From: Promethearchaeota archaeon
Lineage (GTDB): Archaea > Asgardarchaeota > Lokiarchaeia > Sigynarchaeales > SOKP01
Assembly: GCA_019894735.1 (NCBI GenBank)
Contig: JAGXOB010000151.1
Span: 1-5,606, forward strand
Length of the DNA stretch: 5,606 nt
Direction: 5' to 3'
The position numbers and the translations under genes were made by a program. Position 1 is the first letter of the stretch; the number at the start of each line of letters is the position of its first letter. Below the pieces are notes generated by a model, which was not told the DNA's origin, ran no database searches, and saw only the letters and a program-made list of their open reading frames with translations. Positions 1-5,606 of the stretch are shown one piece after another.

Positions 1-1
1 T

Positions 2-1168
2 GCTAGTGTACATGGCGAATCAGTAAGAGATTATGTTAATCACATATTTTTAAACCATCCAAGGAAAGAAGACGTCCTATTTCTATATATAAAGGATTCT
101 AATTCAAATAAAATTGTATCAAGTATTAGTTTAATGCCTTTAGAATGGAGATTTGGGAGTGTTAACATTCCTGTGTGCGAGATGGGGTTTGTTGGAACAT
201 TAGAAAGCTATCGTGGGAATGAATTAATTGTTGAGTTAAACAAACTTTATGAAAGTGTTATGGCAGAGAAAGGATATCTTGTTTCTGTTATAAGAGGCAT
301 CCCCTATTATTATCGAAAATTGGGCTACGAATTTGCTATTCCCCTCGATCATAGAATGTTTTTATCACCATCAAAGATCCCCTTAAATGATTTGGAATTC
401 TTAAAGATTAGAAAAGCAAACCTAGAGGATATCGATTTTATTGAAACCAAATATAACCAATATTACGAGGATTTCTTTATCTCAAATGTTTTTGATAAGA
501 ATTGTTACATTTCTAAATTCTTAAATGATAATTTCAACGAATTTAAAGCTTCAACATACATAATTAAGATGGGTGGAAAATCGATAGGATATTTCACATT
601 CGGAAAGTCTTATGATGATAAAAGATACGATATTAAAACTTCACAATTAAATCGCGAAAGTGGGATAAAAATACTTCAATTCACTAAAGAAATCGCAAGT
701 ATTGAAAATCCAGATCAAATTGATCTAGCTGTTAGGGAGGAAACAGATCTAGTTGAATTAATTGGTGAACTTGGAGGTACAACTTACGATACTTATGGTT
801 GGCAAGTAAAGATCCCAAATTTAAAAATATTCTTAGAAAAAATAAAATCAATATTAGAAAACAGAATACATAACTCAATTTTTCAAGGTATAAATCAAAA
901 CCTACGAATAAGTAATTACAAAACAACTATTATCTTATCTTTTAACAATGGCCGGATTTCTTCGATTGAAATGGAAAAAGGATATCCGATGGAAACATCT
1001 TGTGACCTTAAATTACCGGGTCCAATTTTGTTCAAATTACTTTTAGGAGACAGGAGTTTTAAAGAGCTAAAACATATTATGAAAGATGCAATAGTGAAAC
1101 ACGAATCACGAGAATTAATTGATGTTTTATTTCCAAAAGAAAATTCATACCCCGATACCTATTTTTGA
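2..1168 (+). CDS. GNAT-family N-acetyltransferase, Eis-like with SCP2-like C-terminal domain (5' truncated)
   Basis: The frame is open from base 2 to the TGA at 1166-1168, giving 388 visible residues. The ATG at 134 is internal: the 44 codons before it are protein-like and run off the left edge, so the start is missing. The N-terminal GNAT fold is recognisable. It has a degenerate acetyl-CoA loop around residues 62-72 (GFVGTLESYRG, in place of the usual R/QxxGxG/A) and a segment at 97-113 (IRGIPYYYRKLGYEFAI) very typical of Eis-like proteins. Residues about 134-272 (from FLKIRKANLEDIDFI) look like the second, degenerate GNAT domain. Residues about 274-388 resemble the SCP2-like domain, with LLLGDRSFKEL at 346-356 and the family-like end LFPKENSY. 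Such proteins acetylate amines using acetyl-CoA in the cytosol. The substrate here is unknown, and no link to the neighbouring CoA genes is evident. It converges on the aacS gene 37 bp away. Confidence 0.85.
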   Translation, partial: ASVHGESVRDYVNHIFLNHPRKEDVLFLYIKDSNSNKIVSSISLMPLEWRFGSVNIPVCEMGFVGTLESYRGNELIVELNKLYESVMAEKGYLVSVIRGIPYYYRKLGYEFAIPLDHRMFLSPSKIPLNDLEFLKIRKANLEDIDFIETKYNQYYEDFFISNVFDKNCYISKFLNDNFNEFKASTYIIKMGGKSIGYFTFGKSYDDKRYDIKTSQLNRESGIKILQFTKEIASIENPDQIDLAVREETDLVELIGELGGTTYDTYGWQVKIPNLKIFLEKIKSILENRIHNSIFQGINQNLRISNYKTTIILSFNNGRISSIEMEKGYPMETSCDLKLPGPILFKLLLGDRSFKELKHIMKDAIVKHESRELIDVLFPKENSYPDTYF

Positions 1169-1189
1169 AGAAGAAAAGAAAACAAAAAG
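1169..1189 (-). terminator. T-rich terminator of aacS
   Basis: Read on the minus strand, the bases just past the aacS stop are a run of T clusters (CTTTTTGTTTTCTTTTCTTC) with no preceding stem-loop, as expected for archaeal intrinsic termination. It lies wholly in the 37-bp gap between the two convergent genes. Confidence 0.45.
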
Positions 1190-1205
1190 AGATAGATCTA
1201 CTTTC

Positions 1206-3191
1206 TTACTTTAGTTCTTTTTTGATTTTTTCAAAGAAATCGAGCGAATTGGGATTTCTTAGTGCTCCTCTATTTGCTGCTACCATTCCATGAATGATTT
1301 TAGTCACTGCGATTTCAACTTTTTTGTTACTGAAGGTATATGGAATGCCGTCTGGAGGTGTTTGAATAATTAACTTTGGAACATGGCGGGGTGAGGTTTT
1401 TTCTCTTAAAGTTTGTTTAATTTTAGCTTTTAAATCATCGTTGAGCTCAAATCCTTCGTTTAATAAAACGAACATAATGATTCGAATATCTCCTCCCCAT
1501 TTTTGTCCGATAACAAGACTGTCCGCTATTTCAGGAAGTTGCTCAATCACATTATAAATCTCTGCAGTTCCAATTCTAACACCAGAGGGCTTTAAAACGG
1601 CATCGGATCTACCCCAAAAAGTTATACCGCCCGTATCGCTATGGATTACAATATAATCACCATGTCTCCAGACCCTCTTTCCTACATCCTTATAGTAATC
1701 AAAATAAGCTGCTTTGTATTTTGTCATGTTCTCGTCATCACCCCAGAAATAAATTGGCATAGAAGGAGCTGGTGCTTCACAAACAAGTTCTGCTTGTTCA
1801 TCTTCGATTGGTTCGGCTTTTCCTGAATAGGACTCAACTTTCATTGCTAATGCTCTACCTTGTAATTCACCGGAATATACTGGTAGAATTGGAATAGCAC
1901 CCGCAAAACAACCATTAATGTCAGTACCTCCACTAATCGAATTAAAAAAGAGATCCTTTTTAATTTCTCTATAAACATATTCAAATCCTTCTGGGGAAAG
2001 CGTTGAAGCTGTTTGCGAAATTTCTCTTAACGCGCTTAAGTCATATTTCTCGGCGGGTTTCACACCAAGCCCCATTAAATAATGGATATACGCAGCACTA
2101 GTGCCAAAAATAGATATTTTATGCTTTTCTATTAATTCAAAGAATCTCAATGGTTCAGGGTAAAGAGGATTACCATCGTATAGAAATATTGTACAACCCA
2201 CTGCTAGTCCACTAACGAGCCAATTCCACATCATCCAAGAAGGTGCTGTGATATAAGTGAGTACATCGCTTCTTTTACAATCGGTTGAAAGAATAAGCTC
2301 TTTTAAATGATTGATTAATACACCACCAGCACTCTGCACAAGACACTTAGGCGCTCCCGTTGTCCCAGAAGAGAACATAACATATAGGGGATGGTCAAAC
2401 GGTAATTGTTCAAATTTAATTCCAGGATCTTCCTCCTTTGAAATAAAATCATCCCAATGTATTGCATTTGGAATGTGGCCTATCTCAGGTTTTCCATCAG
2501 TGATGTAAGACACCACTACTACTTTTTCTATCGAAGGAATAGCTTCAACCACAGTTTTAGCATTCTCAGTAATATTAAAGTCTTTGTCCCTATAGAAATA
2601 TCCATCAACAATAAAGAGAACTTTTGGTTCAATTTGTCCAAAACGATCGATGACTGCGTTCGGTTGTAATTCTGCACCACATGAAGCCCAAGTTGCTCCA
2701 ATGGCAGTAGCAGCTAACATCGCAATAGGGGTTTCAATCAAGTTTGGAATATAGGAAACAATTCGATCCCCTACTTTAACACCCATTTCCTTGAGAGATT
2801 TTGCCAAGCGTGCAACTACTTTATTTAGTTCAGCATAAGTAATTTGCTTCGAAACCTTGGTTTCTCCTTGAAAAATAAAAGCTAATTGGTCATCTTTATA
2901 CTTGAGTAGATTTTCCGCAAAATTCAATTTCGCTCCGGGAAACCATTTAGTTCCAGGGAAAACGCTTAGATCCTCAACGACTTTATCATATGTCTTGGAA
3001 GCTGCAATACCTCCAAATTCCCACATAGTCGCCCAGAAATCCTCAATTTTCTCTATAGACCATCTATATAGATCTTTACCACCTTGAAGGTTTTGATCGA
3101 AATCTTTGTTTACTTTCTCGATAAACTTGGTGATCTCAGCATTCTTAATCCATTCATTAGATGGTGCCCATAATTTTTTTTTTTTTGAAAT
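1206..3191 (-). CDS. aacS: Acetoacetate-CoA ligase (acetoacetyl-CoA synthetase, EC 6.2.1.16)
   Basis: This is a cytosolic ANL-superfamily enzyme: acetoacetate + ATP + CoA gives acetoacetyl-CoA + AMP + PPi. Starting at the ATT at 3189-3191 it is 661 aa, a usual length for the family (about 650-670). Motifs in that numbering are: the N-terminal AacS region LWAPSNEWIKN with YRWSIEKIEDFWATMWEF; WASCGAEL and DRFGQIEPKVLF; the phosphate loop SSGTTGAPK at 274-282; ISGGTD at 419-424; HGD at 510-512; the hinge GRSDAVLKPSGVRIG at 527-541; and the catalytic-lysine loop YTFSNKKVE at 618-626, with Lys623 the probable adenylating lysine (usually SGK, here SNK). The first ATG (3024-3026) would give only 606 aa and remove the conserved N-terminus. 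The frame upstream, back to a TAA at 3225-3227, has no ATG, GTG or TTG. A GAGGAG Shine-Dalgarno sits 6 nt before ATT. The gene is divergent from the CoA-transferase genes. Function is near certain; the start codon is inferred. Confidence 0.93.
   Translation of the reverse strand: MSKKKKLWAPSNEWIKNAEITKFIEKVNKDFDQNLQGGKDLYRWSIEKIEDFWATMWEFGGIAASKTYDKVVEDLSVFPGTKWFPGAKLNFAENLLKYKDDQLAFIFQGETKVSKQITYAELNKVVARLAKSLKEMGVKVGDRIVSYIPNLIETPIAMLAATAIGATWASCGAELQPNAVIDRFGQIEPKVLFIVDGYFYRDKDFNITENAKTVVEAIPSIEKVVVVSYITDGKPEIGHIPNAIHWDDFISKEEDPGIKFEQLPFDHPLYVMFSSGTTGAPKCLVQSAGGVLINHLKELILSTDCKRSDVLTYITAPSWMMWNWLVSGLAVGCTIFLYDGNPLYPEPLRFFELIEKHKISIFGTSAAYIHYLMGLGVKPAEKYDLSALREISQTASTLSPEGFEYVYREIKKDLFFNSISGGTDINGCFAGAIPILPVYSGELQGRALAMKVESYSGKAEPIEDEQAELVCEAPAPSMPIYFWGDDENMTKYKAAYFDYYKDVGKRVWRHGDYIVIHSDTGGITFWGRSDAVLKPSGVRIGTAEIYNVIEQLPEIADSLVIGQKWGGDIRIIMFVLLNEGFELNDDLKAKIKQTLREKTSPRHVPKLIIQTPPDGIPYTFSNKKVEIAVTKIIHGMVAANRGALRNPNSLDFFEKIKKELK
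1209..1231 (+). terminator. Possible T-run terminator of the GNAT gene inside the aacS 3' end
   Basis: On the plus strand, two runs of six T (1218-1223 and 1226-1231) follow the GNAT stop by about 50 bp. They overlap the lysine-rich C-terminal codons of aacS on the other strand, so they could be a by-product of coding. There is no hairpin. Confidence 0.3.
3174..3186. repeat. 13-bp homopolymer (A13 on the coding strand) in the aacS start region
   Basis: Thirteen consecutive A on the minus strand encode the end of codon 2 (TCA) and four lysines, directly after the putative start. Such runs are prone to replication or transcription slippage and to sequencing indels. At the length given, the frame joins the ATT correctly to the conserved LWAPS segment. 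Confidence 0.8.
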
Positions 3192-3197
3192 GATTAA

Positions 3198-3203
3198 CTC
3201 CTC
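3198..3203 (-). promoter_or_regulatory. Shine-Dalgarno site that places the aacS start at ATT
   Basis: The minus strand reads AGAGAGGAG-TTAATC-ATT-TCA. GAGGAG is a strong anti-16S match, and 6 nt later comes ATT (3191-3189), in frame with the conserved AacS N-terminus. The only nearby ATG on this strand (MDNK then TAG) is out of frame and ends before the site. Confidence 0.55.
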
Positions 3204-3230
3204 TCTATTTGTTATCCATTTAATTTATCT

Positions 3231-3247
3231 CAACTAATTGATTGTTG
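3231..3247. repeat. Imperfect palindrome, possible operator
   Basis: CAACTAATTGATTGTTG has matching CAAC/GTTG ends around an AT-rich centre with mismatches. It lies downstream of the proposed aacS TATA box, where a bound repressor could block transcription. In such AT-rich DNA a chance match is quite possible. Confidence 0.2.
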
Positions 3248-3248
3248 A

Positions 3249-3322
3249 ATATTTCTATTACGATATTTTTTCTATTAAATCTTTCTGAATTCCAATATAT
3301 AAATATTTCTTGCTATTAAAAT
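3249..3322. repeat. Three diverged direct repeats of the form ATATTTCT..CTATTA
   Basis: Related segments occur at 3249-3260 (ATATTTCTATTA), 3263-3280 (ATATTTTTTCTATTAAAT) and 3303-3322 (ATATTTCTTGCTATTAAAAT), bracketing the proposed aacS TATA box. The spacing is irregular and the composition low-complexity, so this is at most a candidate regulator-binding array. Confidence 0.25.
3296..3303 (-). promoter_or_regulatory. TATA box for aacS
   Basis: The minus strand reads AAGAAATA-TTTATATA-TTGG, a textbook archaeal TATA octamer with a purine-rich BRE-like stretch upstream. A start of transcription about 25 bp downstream (near 3274) would leave an 80-nt leader before the Shine-Dalgarno and ATT. 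Confidence 0.4.
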
Positions 3323-3455
3323 AGTGAATAATTATTGTTTTCAATCTTGTATTTAAGCAATTTTCAAGAAAAAAGTTAAAAAAATGTTGACCACTTTAAC
3401 ACTTATTATAAAATTATTCTCTTATTTCTTATTATCTTCTATCTTATTAACAGAA

Positions 3456-3463
3456 TTTATAAT
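3456..3463 (+). promoter_or_regulatory. Possible TATA box for the CoA-transferase operon
   Basis: The octamer TTTATAAT follows ACAGAA (BRE-like). Transcription from about 3485 would give a leader of 40-50 nt. Other AT-rich matches exist nearby, for example TTATAAAA at about 3406-3413, so the choice is uncertain. Confidence 0.3.
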
Positions 3464-3520
3464 TAAAAGTTAATTTTTAATCATAGATCTAATTATCCTA
3501 CATAATAAATTTTTTAATTA

Positions 3521-3526
3521 GGGGTG
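3521..3526 (+). promoter_or_regulatory. Shine-Dalgarno-like GGGGTG at the CoA-transferase alpha start
   Basis: The sequence reads TTAGGGGTG-CTAAAA-ATT-TCA. GGGGTG resembles the GGAGGTG core and stands 6 nt before an in-frame ATT (3533-3535). The only conventional early start in the frame, GTG at 3524, is contained in this element and has no Shine-Dalgarno of its own. The layout is the same as at aacS. Confidence 0.45.
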
Positions 3527-4543
3527 CTAAAAATTTCAGGAATAAAAATTTTAAAAGAAGGAAAAGGAGAGATTTTATGTAAAAATACGCCTTCTGAAGT
3601 CAGAAAATGGACCAGAGAAAATAAATCGCGTGCTTTAATAGATAAACGTATGAGAATTAAAGAGGCCGTAAAAAAGTATGTTAAAGACGGTGATTATTTA
3701 GCTATTGGAGGATTTGGCCACATTAGAATCCCCATGGCTATAATATACGAAATCGTAAGACAACGAATTAAAAATTTATCCGTTGCGGGGCATACTGCTG
3801 TTCAAGATATTGATATGTTAATGGCCGGTGGTTGTGTATCTGCTGTTGATATTGCTTATGTCGTTGGATTCGAACTTCGGGGCCTTTCTGGAGTTCAGAG
3901 ACGGCTTTTTGAAAGTGGACAAGTTAAAAAAACAGAATACACTAATGGAGCAATGTCTTATCGTATTCGAGCTGGTGCTCAAGGCGTACCGTTTATTCCA
4001 GTTAAAGTGATGCTTGGAACTGATACGATGATGCATTCCCCAGGTAAGGTTGTTAAGTGCCCATTTACAGGAGAAAAAGTATTATTACTACCATCATTAA
4101 ACCCTGATGTTTGTATAATTCACGCACATAGAGCAGATATGTACGGGAACGTTCAAATTGACGGACACATCGTTAAAGACGACTTACAAGCGAGAGCATC
4201 AAAGAGGGTTATAGTCATGTGTGAAGAATTAATAAGCGACGACATTATTAGACAAGATCCAAGTAAGACCGTCATTCCTTTTTATATGGTAGATGCTGTT
4301 GTAGAGCAACCTTGGGGGTCACATCCCGGCAATATGCCGTATAAATACTATTTTGACCACAAATTTACTGAAGATTACTTAACAGTAGGCAGGAACAAAG
4401 ATCCGAAAGTATTAGAAAAATGGTTAGAAGATTGGGTATATAGTCTTGATAGTTTTGACGAATATTTAGTGAAATTAGGACCTAGAAGGCTCTATAACCT
4501 TAGAGATGCTGAATTTTTAAGAAAACCGGTGGGGGGAGATTAA
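3524..4543 (+). CDS. Class I CoA-transferase, alpha subunit (glutaconate/3-oxoacid CoA-transferase type, GctA-like)
   Basis: This is the alpha half of a family I CoA-transferase, which exchanges CoA between an acyl-CoA and a carboxylate in the cytosol. Counted from GTG 3524 it has 339 aa. The CoA-transferase signature lies at residues 55-70 (DGDYLAIGGFGHIRIP): GGF is present, but the Gly expected three residues after it is Arg. Other conserved stretches are AGGCVSAVDIAYV (101-113), PFIPVKVMLGTD (156-167), a PDVCIIHAHRAD..GNVQIDG block (194-214) and a VDAVVEQPWGSHP segment (256-268). The N-terminal stretch EVRKWTRENKSRALIDKRM (25-43) matches what I recall of this GctA-like subgroup, so the ATG at 3650 is internal. 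The true start is either GTG 3524 or, better spaced from the Shine-Dalgarno, ATT 3533. The beta subunit follows 3 bp after the stop. Substrate unknown: glutaconate, 3-oxoacid or another short-chain acid are all possible. Confidence 0.88.
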   Translation: MLKISGIKILKEGKGEILCKNTPSEVRKWTRENKSRALIDKRMRIKEAVKKYVKDGDYLAIGGFGHIRIPMAIIYEIVRQRIKNLSVAGHTAVQDIDMLMAGGCVSAVDIAYVVGFELRGLSGVQRRLFESGQVKKTEYTNGAMSYRIRAGAQGVPFIPVKVMLGTDTMMHSPGKVVKCPFTGEKVLLLPSLNPDVCIIHAHRADMYGNVQIDGHIVKDDLQARASKRVIVMCEELISDDIIRQDPSKTVIPFYMVDAVVEQPWGSHPGNMPYKYYFDHKFTEDYLTVGRNKDPKVLEKWLEDWVYSLDSFDEYLVKLGPRRLYNLRDAEFLRKPVGGD

Positions 4544-4546
4544 AAA

Positions 4547-5326
4547 ATGACCGCTGAAAACTATTCATTAAGAGAATTAATGGCAGTTGTTGCAGCTAGG
4601 CAATTGCTAGATGGAAAAGCAGTAGCAGTGGGAACGGGGTTACCGCTAGTAGCAACAATGTTTGCACAGCTAACTCATGCTCCCAATTTGGTTATCTTTT
4701 TTGAAGCTGGTGGAATCGCACCACAATTACCTACACTTCCCATATCCGTTGGAGATTCACGGACTATTCATAAAGCCTTATGCACAACCACTTTAATCGA
4801 TATTATGGATTCTATGCGTAGAGGCTTTATTGATTACGCCTTTTTAGGTGGAGCACAAATAGATGAATATGGTAATCTTAATTCCACTATGATCGGAGAC
4901 AATTACGAACGACCTAAAGTGCGATTTCCTGGTTCAGGAGGTGCAAACGATTTTGGTTCGCTCGCTTGGGAGACGCTTATAATAATGGATCGACATAATC
5001 CTCGAAGATTTATTGAAAAAATAGATTTCATTACAACACCAGGTTTTTTATACGGTCCTGGAGCCAGAGAAGAAGAGGGTTTATCTGAAAATACTGGTCC
5101 TTCGCGCGTCATCACAGATTTATGTTTAATGGATTTTGAACCAGAATCAAAACGAATGAGATTAATTGCAACTTATCCTGGAATTACGGTTGATGATGTA
5201 ATAAAAGCTACTGGTTTTGAACTAATTATTGCAGATGATGTGGAAATTATTAAACCTCCCACTAAGGAGGATTTAAGATTATTGCACGAAGTAATAGACC
5301 CTAACGGTTTTGTATTTAAAAAATAA
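4547..5326 (+). CDS. Class I CoA-transferase, beta subunit (GctB-like), with catalytic glutamate
   Basis: This 259-aa protein is the catalytic half of the CoA-transferase. NLVIFFEAGGIAP (47-59) carries Glu53, placed like the glutamate (Glu54 of Acidaminococcus GctB) that forms the glutamyl-CoA thioester. Its presence argues for a real transferase rather than a fold relative that has become a hydrolase. Further conserved parts are LPISVGDSRT (64-73), FLGGAQIDEYGNLNST (99-114), the glycine-rich loop PGSGGAND (128-135), FITTPG (161-166) and the family-like end YPGITVDDVIKATGFEL (210-226). The length is normal. The ATG at 4547 has a strong GGAG site 8 nt upstream, inside the end of the alpha gene (GGGGGGAGAT), so the two subunits are probably translationally coupled in one operon and form an alpha2beta2 or similar complex. 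A T-run terminator follows directly. Confidence 0.92.
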   Translation: MTAENYSLRELMAVVAARQLLDGKAVAVGTGLPLVATMFAQLTHAPNLVIFFEAGGIAPQLPTLPISVGDSRTIHKALCTTTLIDIMDSMRRGFIDYAFLGGAQIDEYGNLNSTMIGDNYERPKVRFPGSGGANDFGSLAWETLIIMDRHNPRRFIEKIDFITTPGFLYGPGAREEEGLSENTGPSRVITDLCLMDFEPESKRMRLIATYPGITVDDVIKATGFELIIADDVEIIKPPTKEDLRLLHEVIDPNGFVFKK

Positions 5327-5350
5327 ATATTTTTTTTATTTTTAATTTAA
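5327..5350 (+). terminator. T-rich terminator of the CoA-transferase operon
   Basis: Directly after the TAA come a run of eight T (5330-5337), then ATTTTTAATTT, with no stem-loop. This fits archaeal-type intrinsic termination. Confidence 0.55.
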
Positions 5351-5467
5351 TATAAAGTCTACAGCCCTTTCTGGCCAACTGTTATATCAAACTCAAATTA
5401 TATGTGAGAAGACAATGTTCCACTTTGGGAAGCAATTGAAAAATTACCTTTTTTTAACCGTTCCCAT

Positions 5468-5582
5468 ATGGATCATTTGAACATTTCAAGAGTTAAGAAT
5501 AATGTATTTTTATATAATCTTGCACTGTTTTTAATTCTTCTAAGTGTGTTTCACGTTTACCAAAAATATAAAACCTTACTTC
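5468..5582 (+). CDS. Possible 5' end of an unknown membrane-associated protein (truncated by contig end)
   Basis: A plus-strand frame is open from 5408 to the end of genomic sequence, with an ATG at 5468 that would give 38 residues before the adapter. The translation looks protein-like: an N-terminal part with WEAIEKLPFF (before the ATG) and a hydrophobic stretch NNVFLYNLALFLILLSVFHVY (split here as NNVFLYNLALFL and ILLSVFHVY) that could be a membrane helix. I see no Shine-Dalgarno before 5468. The frame before 5408 is closed by a TGA that immediately follows an ATG (5402-5407). I do not recognise the family, and an open frame of this length could occur by chance. Confidence 0.25.
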
Positions 5583-5606
5583 CTGTCTCTTATACACATC
5601 TGACGC
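5583..5606. other. Nextera transposase adapter left on the contig end (not genomic)
   Basis: The last 24 bases are CTGTCTCTTATACACATCT followed by GACGC. The first 19 bases are the Tn5 mosaic-end sequence, and the five that follow continue into the standard Nextera adapter (GACGCTGCCGACGA). Any reading frame through here ends in artefactual residues (VSYTHLT in the plus frame discussed above). Confidence 0.97.

Larger units (their letters stand above)
3192..3523. promoter_or_regulatory. Divergent intergenic control region between aacS and the CoA-transferase genes
   Basis: About 330 bp of extremely AT-rich DNA with no credible ORF on either strand. It holds the Shine-Dalgarno site of aacS, TATA-like boxes for both directions, an imperfect palindrome (3231-3247) and three related AT-rich direct repeats (3249-3322). 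I see no structured RNA or riboswitch. Since both units start here, a regulator binding in this stretch could control both. Confidence 0.6.

Noticed and set aside
732..926. 64-aa minus-strand ORF inside the GNAT gene, with a hydrophobic stretch
   Set aside because: It is fully antisense to a well-supported gene. The hydrophobic look comes from reading AT-rich codons backwards.
1193..1200. Perfect palindrome TAGATCTA between the convergent gene ends
   Set aside because: It is only eight bases, with no loop and no T-run placed after it, so it is not a hairpin terminator. Expected by chance.
2902..3087. Plus-strand ORF over the aacS N-terminus (and similar ones at 1641-1826, 2311-2508 and 2457-2669)
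   Set aside because: These are antisense shadows of aacS with no start signals and no familiar motifs.
3192..3523. Riboswitch, CRISPR array or small structured RNA in the intergenic region
   Set aside because: There are no GC-rich stems, no regular repeats with spacers and no known RNA motif; the stretch is plain AT-rich promoter DNA.
3577..3582. ATG preceded by a strong GGAGAG site inside the start of the alpha gene
   Set aside because: It is out of frame and followed at once by TAA, so it codes for nothing. A start-stop control element is conceivable, but nothing else supports it.
3818..4036. Short ORFs overlapping the CoA-transferase alpha gene on both strands, and a similar one at 4903-5115
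   Set aside because: They overlap strongly conserved coding sequence and have no independent support.
5493..5582. Minus-strand open tail of 29 codons at the right edge
   Set aside because: It is short, without recognisable motifs, and competes with a longer plus-strand frame. Open frames of this size are common by chance.

Overview
This is an AT-rich metagenomic contig end. It most likely comes from an archaeon, possibly an Asgard-type lineage, but that placement is inference. Three things point to archaea: TTTATATA/TTTATAAT-type TATA boxes in the one large intergenic region, gene ends followed by bare T-runs with no stem-loop, and short Shine-Dalgarno sites. No rRNA, tRNA or taxonomic marker gene is present, so a low-GC bacterium is not excluded.

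Layout. (1) Positions 2-1168 (+) hold the 3' part of an Eis-like GNAT acetyltransferase with an SCP2-like C-terminus; its start lies outside the window. (2) Positions 1206-3191 (-) hold a full-length acetoacetate-CoA ligase (AacS), convergent with the GNAT gene across a 37-bp gap. (3) About 330 bp of very AT-rich DNA (3192-3523) forms a divergent promoter region. (4) Positions 3524-4543 and 4547-5326 (+) hold the alpha and beta subunits of a class I (glutaconate/3-oxoacid type) CoA-transferase, 3 bp apart. (5) Positions 5327-5582 hold a T-rich terminator and a possible start of a further reading frame cut off by the contig end. (6) The last 24 bases (5583-5606) are Nextera transposase adapter, not genome.

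The central three genes form a carboxylic-acid activation locus. AacS makes acetoacetyl-CoA from acetoacetate with ATP. The CoA-transferase moves CoA between an acyl-CoA donor and a carboxylate acceptor without ATP. Divergent transcription from one control region suggests shared regulation, perhaps in short-chain 3-oxo-acid or dicarboxylate metabolism; the transferase substrate cannot be read from the sequence.

The most interesting observation concerns translation starts. AacS has no ATG, GTG or TTG that could include its conserved N-terminus. It does have a good Shine-Dalgarno (GAGGAG) exactly 6 nt before an in-frame ATT-TCA. The divergent CoA-transferase alpha gene shows the same arrangement (GGGGTG, 6 nt, ATT-TCA), and its only early conventional start, a GTG, is buried in that Shine-Dalgarno. 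Both genes may start at AUU.
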